Assembly (NCBI GenBank): GCA_019614645.1
Contig: JABWDB010000001.1
Coordinates: 22,251,501-22,315,500 of the forward strand
Direction of reading: 5' to 3'
Source of the DNA: Stratiolaelaps scimitus
Lineage: Eukaryota > Arthropoda > Arachnida > Mesostigmata > Laelapidae
Length of the DNA: 64,000 bases
Below are positions 51,112 through 62,495 of this stretch, in pieces; within the stretch, counting starts at the first letter, position 1, and the number at the start of each line of letters is the position of its first letter. Below the pieces are notes generated by a model. The model was not told where the DNA came from. It saw nothing but the letters and a program-made list of their open reading frames with translations, and made no database searches. The translations under genes were made by a program, and so were the position numbers.

Positions 51112-52032
51112 CTACGAGAAAACGTTGCCTACGCCTGCTTCACAGTGTATCGGTGAAAATATCATAACGTAAACATAAGGCTGGTACACTTTTGCTCAAC
51201 AAAATTGTTTTACTAGTACCGAAATCGAATGATTCGATAATGCCCGATAGATTCGTTCGAAACAAACTTCCCCACACACAACGCCAACGGACCCTCTCAC
51301 GTCAACTATTATAACCATCGAACAACAAAGGTGATGCTGCCGCTGAAAAGATCATATACTATACACATAGCATACGATGGGATAGACGAAGGCGCCAAAA
51401 AACTACATAGCTTGCTCAAGCCATTCGTCGAGTCGTCTCGCGCTGCTACTGCTGTTGTTGGTGTATGCTGTTTTGAACAGGAAACTGGCATCTATTCATT
51501 CGCCCTAGTGGTAGTAGCAGTAGTAGTAGCGTAGTAGATTCATTCGTCGAGAAGAGCAAGCCTAAGCAGCAGCAGCAGCGTCACCGTTCGGTGAAAGAGG
51601 ACTGTACGCGGTGGATGAGGGTCGAACCTCGAGGCTGACGCCAACGGGGACTCTCTGGTGGCGGGGTCTGCACTCGTTGGTTCATTGGTGCAACAGTTTC
51701 CTTCGTCTTTTCATTCGCACACACACCCACAGACACCGGCACCGTTGGCAGACAGGCGTGCACTACGATGGACAATGACGTCGGCGAAATGAAAGGCTCC
51801 CAGCGGCACCAGAAGTAGCATTGGCAGCCTCGAGGCAGAAGTAGCTCGTTTCCACTTCGCGTTACTCCGCTGCTCGTGCACCATCTGAGATCGACTCGCG
51901 TTGCTGCGAATCGTTGAGTTGTCCTTCACGGCTTCGTTCTTTTCTTCGTCGTTATCTTCGTCGACTTCGTTTTCGTTGTTGTTGTCGGATGGCCCCGCGG
52001 TGGCGTACGCCGAGCCGTTATTCCTGGATCAC

Positions 52033-52055
52033 ACACTCTCTCTCTCTCTCTCTCC
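52033..52055. repeat. (CT)n microsatellite
   Basis: A CT dinucleotide tract of about 23 bp following CACA. Confidence 0.85.
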
Positions 52056-55000
52056 CTCCGACTCCTTGCCTTTTCCTTCTCAGAGCTGCCTGGGTGACTT
52101 GCTTACTTGCTTAGCGATACTATCCTGCCATATTGCTCCCATACCTCTCGTCCGCTTCTCTGATCGTAGTTGCTTTTCGGAACGATAACGATGCATTCCA
52201 CTCGAATCGGCCGGGATAATGCTCATGGCTCCTTCGAAATAGTGCCAAAGGCGGAGGCAGCATCAGCAGCAGGTCTGCCATCGACTCTCAGCCTCTCAGT
52301 GATTCAGGAATAGCAGCGACACCATGGCTTAGTCATGCCTGCACAACGCCAAGCAGTCTCGTTGCTGGCAGAGACCGCTAGCGTGGCGCACCAGGACAGC
52401 AGCAACAGCAGCGTTCGCGGCTTCCCCTTCAACCTTCAGTGTGTCTAGCGTAGTTACCGTTCGCTCGTTACAAGACATCGCCAACGAACGGACGGAGTTA
52501 CACACCGACCGACAGACCCATACTGACTTGCTCAGGCGTGCTCGCCCCGCAACGCCGGGACGGAAGCCACTCGGAAGTTATCAACAAGTTACTACCGGCG
52601 GCGGCGGCGGTGGGCGCGCGGGAAGTCGCCAGTGTTCCTCTCGCTAATGTATGGAACATTGTGGGACGCCTAGAGGCAAGACGGATCCCTTTGCAATGAA
52701 CCACCCAGCCCCATTGGTCTGGGTTAGAAAGCAGCATGCTGCGAGACGGGTCATGGGACTCAAGGGGATGTAAAAGATGCGGAGCGAAGAGTGCGAGTGC
52801 GAGCCTTCGACGGAAGACTCTGTATGCCATGACGACGACGACGGCGGCGGCGGCGACGAGAGCCGCCGACGATGAAACCGATGCAAGCAAGGCTTGTTAA
52901 CTTGCCCCAATACATTATTGGCATTCCGCTCTGCGTTCTCTTTGTGTCTCGGCTGCCAACAGCAGTAGTAGCAGCAGCTCGAGCGGACTAAACTCACTGC
53001 TAGCGAAGGCGAGGGTTGGCCGACCTCTTAGCTGATCCCATCACCTCTAACGCTCACGCCTTGAAGATATATATATATCTAGATGCATGCACGGACGCCT
53101 ATGGTCTCACCCGTTCGTGCGCACGCACGAAAACACCCCCCCCCTCCCATCTCTTCGTCAATACAGGCCAGGCCATTGGGCTGCTGGCGGGTTGGCGAGG
53201 TGGCGAATGAGAGGACACGGCAAGGATCAGCTCCCTTCCGTCTCCCTGTGCCGCTCGGAACTTCGGTTCCTTTCCGCCTTAACATACATTAGCGTGATTA
53301 AGGCGCACGGGGGGGGGGCGCAATAGAGGCGTAAGTGTGAAGAGTCAAGAGAGACACCGAGCTAGAAGAAGAAGAAGAACAGAGGACGACAACGAGGCGT
53401 GCCAGGGATGTGGGAGGGGAGTTGGATCGTAGATTGGGGTACGAGAACGAGGCAGTCGATGAAACTTTAATGTGGCAGTGTGTGACGGAAAGCACGGACG
53501 GACGAGAAGCGGCGGACGGCGACAGCGTCAAACGGGAAGCGAATTGGAGATCGCAAAGGTCGGAAGGACAACTTGCGACGCAAGCCAAAGCTGAAGCAGC
53601 CCCACCGCCACGGTGGCCGCCGAAGAAGACGACGACGAGCAGGAACGGCAAAACTAGCCGACAAGGCGACAAAGAGGACAGCGATCGGATCGCGACAAGA
53701 CAGCTGCTGAGCCCCAAGAAATCGGATGCGTACCAGAGACAAGAAGAAAACGAGCAACTGGGAGGGCACCCGCCGGTAGCTGCGAGATCCGATGACAGTT
53801 ACGTGGTTGTTCCTGCTGGTGCTGCTGCTGCTGCTGCTGTTGCCTGGTCGATTACAGACTGCCCTCTTGTATAGAGAGGAAGTGGTGTAAGGAAGTGAGA
53901 TGGGTGGCTGGATGACCTGCGTACCGACCGATCCGCGAACCCTCTGACTGAGTGGCACTCTGTGTGCATATGTGAGTGAATCTCGAAAAGGGGAAAATCT
54001 GTCAGAGAGTCGTCATGATGCTCGCAAGTACGAGAGCAGTATCGGCAGACATCCGCTGGCTGGACGCCGGATAGTGGGGAGAGTGATCGGAGGCGGATCT
54101 ACAGTCGAGGTGGAAACCGATCGATACATCCATAGATCGTTGCTTGTTGGATCAGCCGAGATGAGGCGTGGAGTCAGTGTGGCCCGCGATGCGGCCGCTA
54201 GGGCCCGGCTTGGTCCGCCGTCAACAGGCCATCATCCCTCAGTAACAACGATAGCAGAAGTGGCGGGTGGCGCTTGTCCGTCCGCTCTCTAATGAATGCT
54301 ACAACTGCTACACCACTACCACTGTCGTTTGGTCCGCCATTCGCCCTGTTCGGCTCTGCCGCTTCGTTGGGTAGCTGGCTAGCGAGCACGAAACCATCGA
54401 TACGACTCAAAGAAGTCGATATTCGTTTACTGTCGCCACCCATCTCCCGAGTACCCCTATGATGTACCGTTTGTCGTTATGCCTAACCGAACCTGTTTGC
54501 TCTGAGCTGCGCATGTCTCCCTATCTGTGGCTGTCCTACCGTATGCGTGTGTTGAGTTAGGTATTAGGTGTGTATTTTGAACCGCTGCGCTGCCGACCGT
54601 GCTCACGTACGGCCACCTTGTAAATAACATGTCTCGTGCAAATACGAATTATCATCATGATATGAACATCGCCGACGATAACGAATTGTCTACTTCCGAC
54701 CAGCGGAACGAAGTGGATCAATTTCTCGATATATGTGTACGTCTTCCTCGCGTTCATAATACAATCGTATCGAATGCCAGACGGGTAAACGTGTGGATAC
54801 GACGGCGTCGACATCGTATCAGAGCACAGATAACACGCTGTGATGTATTTATAATTGCTATGATGCATTGGTGTCTGTGTGTGCGTGTCTGTGGCGCGTA
54901 TGCCGATACCAAATGACTGTCGTTGAGTCGCTCAATAGGCGCTTTCAAACCACCGTCCATTTGTTCACATCGCCGAGCTCATCGTTCACCGCTAAGCTTC

Positions 55001-55545
55001 GTTCCTCATTTGTCTCATTTCGGTGATGATAACGACGATTAGCAATTGCAGACTCACCGCCAGCGGTCGCCGCTGCCGCCTATATTATTGCTCTTGTTGT
55101 TGTTGCTGTTGTTATCGTCGCCGCCAGCAGCCGGACGACGACCACCGTCAATGCCGTCGTCATGTATGATTTTTACTATTCTATATATTATAGTAGAGCG
55201 TGGACTGCCGGACCTCGCGGGCAGCAGCAGCAATCTTCGCTCTGTTGTCTCGTCGATTGGTCATTCTTCAACGTTGCTTCCTGAAAGTTGAAAAACGACG
55301 CTGCTGCGCTCCACACGCTGCCATTGCTGGTCATGATGATAGTACTTCAGAAAGTTTGGCTTCCTTTTCATCGTTCTTATTATTTTCATTATTATTATTA
55401 CCACAGTTGGCAGCGGCGAATCAGGTGCCGCTGATGTTGCTGTCCCCACCATCTCCTCCGCCGCGGTTACCGCCTCGGACTCCTGGCGAAGGAGCGTAGG
55501 GGGATTTCGATGGGGCGTAAAACAATCACACTTTGATAGATACAC

Positions 55546-55549
<4 letters not shown>

Positions 55550-55600
<51 letters not shown>

Positions 55601-55637
55601 CTGCTGCTGCTGCTGCAGTTGTTGTTGTTGTTGTTGT
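55550..55637. repeat. Compound (TA)n(CTG)n(GTT)n repeat
   Basis: A TA tract of about 45 bp is followed by CTG triplets and then GTT triplets with almost no spacer. It is the longest compound array in the window. Confidence 0.9.
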
Positions 55638-56285
55638 CGCTCGGTTCACTTTGTTTCTTCTGTTTATCCGTCAAATCGATCAGATCTGCGCGATGGTGGT
55701 AGTGCGCAACGCGGCAATGCACCCGTTGTTTTCCAACTCGAAGGCCATCATCTCTCATATCTTAGCTTAGCGCCCAGCGATTGTAACGGCCAACTGCCCA
55801 TCTAGTCAGCGCAGCCTGGCTATAGCCGCCGCTGCACGCTCTCAGCGCTCTGAATGAACGAACGCATACAATGGCGTCAATGGCCAATCATTTGTCCATT
55901 AACAATGTCGTCGACCATAGTCCTGCGGCGGCCGCTCCCGAGTCCCGTTAAATGGCCGCCCTGGCGGCTGAATGACCAGTCCAGAAGACGGAAAAGCCAG
56001 TGTGACTGCAATAAGGCTAGCGAGCCACACTGCATACGCACGGCTCGACGAATACCTCCTATTACAGCCCATGGGCGCGTGACGTGTTACACTGCGTTTA
56101 TTCTGTCCGCGTACCCCCGGCCGTTCCCAGCCACCCGATCGCCTTCGTCTCGGCGCAAAGCTCTGTTTCGCATCGTTCACCTCACCGGTCGCTCGTCGGC
56201 AAGCTTCTACTACTGCTTATGCAATCGTGCGGTATTCCCGCAGGTAGAGCGGCACAGCGCTTGATGCTCGCTTCTCGGTTAGGCC

Positions 56286-56522
56286 CTATGCTTCCGTGAC
56301 TATGATGGTGTCCAGTAGCGGGTAGTTGTTCTCGTGCATGCGACGCGCCCTATCCCAAGTATGTAACACGATCAGGCGAGACAGTCCAAGCAAGCACAGC
56401 AGCCCAAGGCACAGCACAGCATAACGCACCGAGGGATAAAGGACTTCATGCAGACCATCTAAGGCTGTCACTTCAACGCGTCGTTGTGTCTCCAGCCAAT
56501 CCTCAGGCGTAGCAGGATCCAT
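56286..56522 (-). CDS. Candidate small single-pass membrane protein or C-terminal exon
   Basis: A 78-codon minus-strand ORF starts at an ATG in good context (GCA ATG G) and ends at TAG. Residues about 1-30 are polar (MDPATPEDWLETQRRVEV…). Residues about 31-52 form a convincing transmembrane segment (VRYAVLCLGLLCLLGLSRLIV). They are followed by a basic stop-transfer run (TWDRARR) and a short tail. The frame stays open for 14 codons above the ATG, to a TAA. The piece could therefore be a complete micro-protein or the last exon of a type I membrane protein. A WLE motif about 25 residues before the membrane segment faintly recalls CD36-family C-termini, but the match is too short to claim. The other minus-strand candidate at 62.2-62.5 kb could belong to the same gene, which is speculation. 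Confidence 0.3.
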   Translation of the reverse strand: MDPATPEDWLETQRRVEVTALDGLHEVLYPSVRYAVLCLGLLCLLGLSRLIVLHTWDRARRMHENNYPLLDTIIVTEA

Positions 56523-56764
56523 TGCGACGGCCCGAACCTTCAGATGCCGTGGCGAACTGCTTTATTCTCACGTGGCGTTCCGCGCCGGTTTGCTGACCAG
56601 CATGCTAGCACTGTCCATAGGAATATGACAGCTTCTGGCTGGCTGGATGGCCGGCAGAGTCGTCTAATTTGAAATCTTCTCCCGGAGCGCATTTGTTTAC
56701 CCTGTTTCTCTCGTTTGCCGCCGTCGTCACCTCTGCTGCACGTAACAGACGAATAGCGACTGGG

Positions 56765-56803
56765 GGACGCGTCTTATGTTGGACGCGTCTTATGTTGGAC
56801 GCG
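56765..56803. repeat. 16-bp tandem duplication
   Basis: The unit GGACGCGTCTTATGTT occurs twice exactly (56765-56780 and 56781-56796) and is followed by a partial third copy, GGACGCG. It is a short local tandem duplication with no further structure. Confidence 0.85.
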
Positions 56804-59800
56804 CAACTCTTGTTTTAAGCTTTCTTGCACTCTACGACGAGTGGAACGATTCACTCCTCCAGCCAGTACTTCGTACGAGAAACAGAATCAGGCGAAATCG
56901 TTTGCTCGAGGACGACAAACAGAGAACGCAGCACGTAACGCGGCACATCCGCTACGCGAGTTAGCATCAGTCAGGTACAGCCCCCCCTCTGTTTTTCTTT
57001 CTAGCACTGACATCAGCCACGTTCACTGATCCACGCACATTGCGCCATATCCATCTGCATGGATGCTACACTGAGCTGGTCTGATGCACCTTCCTCCTAT
57101 CGTCTAAGATGAATATCAGTGGGGGTAGCCTGGAGGCGAGGGGGAGTTCAACTGATGACCCCAGTCAGCTCTGGTCTGCCACGTTTATGGCGTATTCTCT
57201 GTGTATGTGTGTGTGTGTGTGTGTGTTCTTAGCGTTACTTAGATTACACAGAGAGGAGCACCGATCGTTGTGTGGGTGTAGTCTACACAGACAAGCATGC
57301 ATAACATAGCATAGGATTTGTACGTTGAAGTCGTAATGTCATAATCTACGTCACGCAGCAGATGTCGAAAATATGCAGCGATTCGATTTGTTCAAAAAAT
57401 AAAACATATGGGAGTTCGACACTGTGTACATCTCATTACCATCACACCATCTACGCTTGAGCTCTACATAGTTAACTACCACTCGAGATCGTTTCTGGCC
57501 GCGTCCGCCAAACAGAACGCATACAATATATAATATAGTCCAATAGGACAGTCAATCGCAGTACACCTGTGTGATGTCACCCAGTATACGTGTGTAATCG
57601 TAGAATTACGCAACGAAACAGTTTCAGCCATAGTGTTCAAAGCGGACTTGAAAACGATTCGAAATACGAGAATTATTTTACATAAATTCACATCGAATTT
57701 CGAGATTCTTACTTTTGACCTACGGATAGCATCATTGCATTACGCAAGAGCTGTGTAGCATAGTATATAATATAATAATGGGATTAGATAGCCCGTTTAA
57801 GTAAAGTTGAGTTCGCGTACAGAGGCGATTGCACTCGTTTCCTGGCGCTATACTATCGCCTGGTACACACTTCGGGCATCTTGTACGTATCGTCGTGGCA
57901 CGTCAGAGTGCACTCACCCACCAACCTTATGGGTGGGTCTTCTCTAGACTAGAAATAAGCGGGCGCTAGACAGCAGAGGAGAGCACACTCAATGTAAGTA
58001 AATGAGATCAAATATGTAGGCTACTTGGTTCCTACCCTTCAACATTCTGCCCTATACCTTCGTACATATAAATATATACACACACATATATATATATACA
58101 TTCGTTCTCCAGCTGCTTTGCTTCTTCGGCAAGGTAAACGTTCATCTTTCGCTGGTTGAACCTTTCAGAGCTGCTTGTTCGGATTTCGGATTGAAGATGC
58201 AGATGGCTTCCTGCTAGTCTGGTCTCCTCCGCGCGCGGGGGCAGGGAGGTGAGAGGCGATGCACTTGTTCCAACCAACCTTCTCTTATTTCTGGGGTCTG
58301 CGTCTCCTCGCTTGTCTTCGTGGCTTCAGTCTCATGATCCGCTGCAGTTCCGCGAAGCAGCGTTCCGTCGACCCCATCCGCTTCTCCCTCACTGTGTTCG
58401 TCTTTACCCTTCCTCCCCTTGCATCTGCTACAGCATAACCCGGGTAATGCCCCGACACAGTCGCCACCGCCGCCGCCGTCTCCGCAACCTCATGCTGCTG
58501 CCACTCATCATGTCAAGCCTTCGTCTTCCATTGCCCTTGCCCCGTCCATGCTATTGTTGCGCGTTTTTCTACTCAGACTGCCTCGTCCAGCTTCGACTTT
58601 CGTTCCCCACTAGAATTCCTCTCCCACCGGCCTTCAGAATCAGGAGAAGTAGTGGCGGCAGTAGCAGCGGCGTCGGTAGTGGTGCTCCTCTTCTATTCGA
58701 GCCATTTCCATTCAATTCGCTCGTTTTTTTCTGTTTTTCTATCTTAACAATTTTCTAGAAAACCCACTTACAGAGTTTGCTCGCCCCGCTCGCTCGGGTT
58801 GCCGTTACTTGGCTTCTGCTACTGCTCGAGCAGGGAGGGAATTCCGCACCTTTATTCCGCTGCGGCGGCAGCAGCCGCAGCAGCCATTTCTACTCGCGCA
58901 CATTCTGCCTCGTACAGCTATTCACTAGTACAACTCTTGCTACATCTGTTACTAAGAACGGCGGCTCTGCTGCAGTGGATGCAGCCACTGCAAGTGGACG
59001 ACCCTCCCGTGAGAGGGAGCACACTCACAGACGGCTGCTATTCCCCTTCTGAATCGTACGGACGCCATGGCATCTATTTGTCGTTGCCTGGGCGTCACTG
59101 CCTTTCTGCTACTTCAACTCGCCTCGATTGAAATACTTCCTGGTTTAGGACGCGGCATGCTCTAACCAGATTTGAGCATTCTTGCTACTGCGGCTAGTTG
59201 CCGCTTCTATCGCTGCTAAGGAAAAAGTGGTTGCCTTTTGCCTCTATTTCGCTCGCTCGAGTGTCCGCTTCTCCTTGTACTCATCATCCCTTGTATTCTA
59301 CGAGCTCCAACCAACCGCCAGCCCCGTTATCGTTGTGGATTCAAGGGACGATACGGAGAAATCGCAATCCAAAGCCAGAGCCACATGAACATTCAGCAAG
59401 GGCGACAGGTTACACTAGCGGCGCGGTGTTACGTTCGCATGTTAGAAACTTGACTGGCCCCATATATATACTTGTGTGTGTAACAAAAGCTCGTCTGAGG
59501 CATCCTTGCCGGGAAATGAAGAACAATGCCGACCCGATCTTGTGTGGTAGGCGTTGTGTTGCTGCCGACGCTGAATCCGGTAAACCGACCAAACTCATCG
59601 TCTCCCAGCCAGAGTGGCAAATGGCAATGAGTATGGTGTGGAGTGGAGCTATGTAGCTAGGCGAGCAACATTGCCGTCCACGCCGGAAATGTCGAAGTAC
59701 TTTCAGAGCAGTGCTCCTCAACGCGGACCATACTGGAGCATGGCTGATACATGGCTCAATGACAGCGCGCCAGCCAGCCAGCTCGCTAGCTTGTCTACTA

Positions 59801-61903
59801 TAGAATCGGCTACCAAAGCAACGAGTAAGATATAATAGCATCCGAGTGACCTCCACATGAAATACTTGATCATTGAGTCGTCTGCTTCCATTGCTGTTGC
59901 TCCTGTCTCTGGATCTAGCCAGCATGGTATGAACACAAGAAATGAAGGGGACGATTAGCTAGGCAAAGCTCCGGCGGTGGCGGCACCAATGGAAGCATCG
60001 CGTTAGCAGCTGATCGCTGGCTGAGCCACCTAACGAGGTGTAATCCATTGCACATGATTAGCAATAACAAATAAGGCGGCCTGGCTGGCTAGCCTCGCTC
60101 CCTCCCACCCAGCAAAAGGCAAACGTCTCCATCGTTGCACTCGTACACTAACGAATACACGTACGGTATACAGTTGAATGCTACGCAACGGCAGGATTTG
60201 CATTCCTGTACACATCGCATATACTCATACCCGGTGCCAACAGTTGGCAACACTAGCGATCAGCTCAGGCTTTATATCAGAAGCAGGAGCAGCAGTGGCC
60301 GTCTAGGCTTCCCTGCATCCTCGCACTGGTGGAGTAATGTCTCTAATGCTACGACATCAATGGAAAGCCCGGGCAGAAACTCTATGCAGCGAGCGAGCCC
60401 TTGCATCAGCGGATGGGAAGCCTGTAGTTGTATCCATCCTCTGCTTCAAAAGACGTCGCGAGCTTCCATTCCTATTAGAATGCGTGCCTGCCAGCGACTG
60501 CACCAGGCTGCCGGTGTCATATTCACCTCTCCCAGCCCGCCCCTCCGCCCCACCCCTATAACAGCCTAAGCCCCCCCCGATTTCCTTCCATGTCTTCTCT
60601 AAGTCGAATCATCGCCAGCTTTCGTGGACTTTCAACGCATTCAGCCTTCTGCTTGCCCCGCTGTGGATGCAGTTGCTTGAGTTGTCGTCGCCGCCGCTGC
60701 CGCCGACGCTTTAAGCAAGTGCCCGCCTCCTTTCCTCCCTGCTTGCGTGCCATTCCGCGAGACGCAAATAATGGGAGGTGCGGGGTTCCGGCCGCTGGTA
60801 GTGCTTCGTTGATTTAAGGTTTGTCTGTCTACATATTCCACTATATGCGCTCGCATGCGTCGCGCCGATGCGATGGGGCGGAGAGGAACCCTGCGCTGCA
60901 ATGGACAAGCGAGCGAGCAGCGAGCGCGCCAACAAACCCGCGCTGTCTGAGCCAACCAGTGAGTCAGCTCCTGTGTATGCATGTCGCTGGGTCGCTGCTC
61001 GCTTCCTCGAGGTCTCTGTCTTTCCGTATGTATGTGTGACAAAATTGTGGCGAAGGCAACGCGCGAGATCGTTTCATTTGGAACTGGCGTCACCCTCCTC
61101 TCTCGGCCCTCGTCTCTCGGTCGCCGCTCGTCTGTCGCCTTCTGGCCTTGTCTCTTGTCCGTCCCCTGCACGCGCATGCGGTCGCATTCTGAACAGTGAT
61201 GACGCCGAGGTCGATGTCTACCACGCAGCGGACGCGCGGGCGGGCGCACGGCCGGGTGTTGGGTCGACCAACGAGCGACCCGGCACTTCTGCGACTCCAC
61301 GGGTCCCCCTGACTCGGCGCGGGCAGCCACCGAGGGCGAGTCCGGTGCCGCTGGGAGAGGTTGGTCGAGGGACGGGCACGATGGCGGAAACTGCCGGGTC
61401 GAGGGGATCATTTTTGTGCGACGCCATGGCGTCTTGTTCTCCGTGTCTGCCCGGGTCCTTTTGGGGTAATTTATGAATAGGACAGTCGGAACGTAGCTTG
61501 GACGGGCTGTCCAGGGCTGCTGACGACGACAGCGGTAGAAGCAGCAGCCACGTCGGACATGATGGTCAGCGGCGGTCACCCGCAATTTGTTCGGCGCCTG
61601 TTGAGGTTGGTACGCAGCTGCGCCATAGGCTGCGTGCAGCTAGAACGAGTCCCCCGCCCCCTCTCCCTAACTGTAACCTCTCTGACCCCGAACAAGAGCC
61701 CACAGAGCAGAGGGTCGGTCGGGGATCGTAAGGGATCCAATACCACCAAGGCCTAGAGAAGAACACAAGATCGCCCACCATAACATGAAGAAAATGAGCG
61801 TGCGCTCGTATGTTCGTTGCTTGTTTCAAATTGGCTTTATAGACAATACACTTTCGATTCAGTGACGTACATAGACGTGACCTCAAGGTAGCATGTCACT
61901 GCC
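56804..61903. other. Mostly gene-free stretch
   Basis: The longest frame of the window (minus strand, 60641-61585, 314 codons) lies here. The opposite strand is also open for over 200 codons, its composition is Arg/Pro/Ser/Thr-biased, and no domain is visible, so I do not call it. A minus-strand frame near 58.11-58.27 kb has a short charged helix-like run but no clean splice sites. Confidence 0.5.
57201..57227. repeat. (TG)n microsatellite
   Basis: A TG dinucleotide tract of about 27 bp with one A interruption. Confidence 0.85.
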
Positions 61904-61970
61904 TTTTTCTGTCATGGAAAATCAGGCAGAGATTATTTCTCTCCTAGCCTGATTTTCCATGGCAGGAAGG
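61904..61970. ncRNA. Long near-perfect hairpin, pre-miRNA-like
   Basis: CATGGAAAATCAGGC (61913-61927) is followed by its exact reverse complement at 61947-61961. The inner AGAGA (61928-61932) pairs with TCTCT (61938-61942) across a 5-base loop, with a 4-base bulge (CCTA). Outside the core, bases 61904-61912 pair with 61962-61970 using some G·U pairs. The total is about 29 base pairs in 67 nt, a size like an animal pre-miRNA. The first ten bases of the 5' arm starting at 61910 (TGTCATGGAA) match my recollection of the insect miR-281 start, but the rest differs and the arm may be the wrong one. I therefore do not name it. Alternatives are an inverted-repeat transposon remnant or a structured regulatory element. 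The strand cannot be decided. Confidence 0.4.
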
Positions 61971-62156
61971 CTTCGGTTCCGCTGTGTAGCAGCACTACTT
62001 CAAGGACCTATCATCATATCGGTCGTGCCGTACTTATCCGTTCATTCTTCTGAGAGATTATCTGCTACAAACGGGTTGTACCTTTGCAGCTGTCCCTGGT
62101 TACTTTGTTAGGTGCTGGTGCCGAGCTGGTGAAAGAGAGAAAGAGAGAGAACGAGC

Positions 62157-62495
62157 TTAGAGAATTACCCCCATTAGAAGAGGTGTGATGGATACGGTGA
62201 GCATATTCTCTGCCTCATGTCGCTGAGTGGAGTTGTACTCTAACATTCCCCAGTCTGATGCGTTTATCTGATCAAGGGGCGCGAAGCAAAGCAACCAGTG
62301 GTAGACTGCAGCATAATCATCGGCCCTTAAGTCGGGATCTGAATAGGGAAAAGTGTAGTGCCCCCGTTGCTGTTCGCAGATCTGAGCCCGATCATCGTGA
62401 GGAATAGCGACGCCGTCATCGTGGAAACGATGCACAATGCCAAAAAACAGGCCCATCCCCGCCGTTATGTAGCTCACATGGTCATGCAACTCTGT
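62157..62495 (-). CDS. Candidate internal exon, unknown product
   Basis: The minus strand is open for about 112 codons between a TAG near 62496 and a TAA at the low-coordinate end. There is no ATG at its head (the first in-frame codons are ACA GAG TTG CAT GAC), so if real it is an internal exon. An AG acceptor (GATAGACAG) lies just upstream and a GG|GTAATT donor-like site lies just before the stop. The residues are varied and protein-like: a short hydrophobic stretch (YITAGMGLFFGIV), an acidic/His-rich middle (RFHDDGVAIPHDD), aromatic residues (VYHWLLCF) and one N-glycosylation sequon (EYNSTQ). I do not recognise a family. The acceptor lacks a good pyrimidine tract. Confidence 0.25.
   Translation of the reverse strand, partial: TELHDHVSYITAGMGLFFGIVHRFHDDGVAIPHDDRAQICEQQRGHYTFPYSDPDLRADDYAAVYHWLLCFAPLDQINASDWGMLEYNSTQRHEAENMLTVSITPLLMGVIL

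Larger units (their letters stand above)
51112..56285. other. Gene-free stretch flanking the SecA-like block on its 5' side
   Basis: No SecA N-terminal motif (Walker A GEGKT, VDEVDSILIDEA) was found on the minus strand here. A frame at about 51.15-51.27 kb is open for about 40 codons (…GIIESFDFGTSKTILL…) without recognisable homology. The rest is GC-rich repeat-type sequence. Confidence 0.5.

Noticed and set aside
51130..51270. Minus-strand frame just upstream of the SecA-like block (…FDFGTSKTILL…)
   Set aside because: It was checked as a possible earlier SecA exon. It lacks the GEGKT or DEVD motifs and ends in a stop before the block.
60641..61585. Longest open frame of the window (314 codons, minus strand)
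   Set aside because: The opposite strand is open for over 200 codons in the same place, composition is Arg/Pro/Ser/Thr-biased as expected from GC-rich DNA, and no domain or start context supports it.
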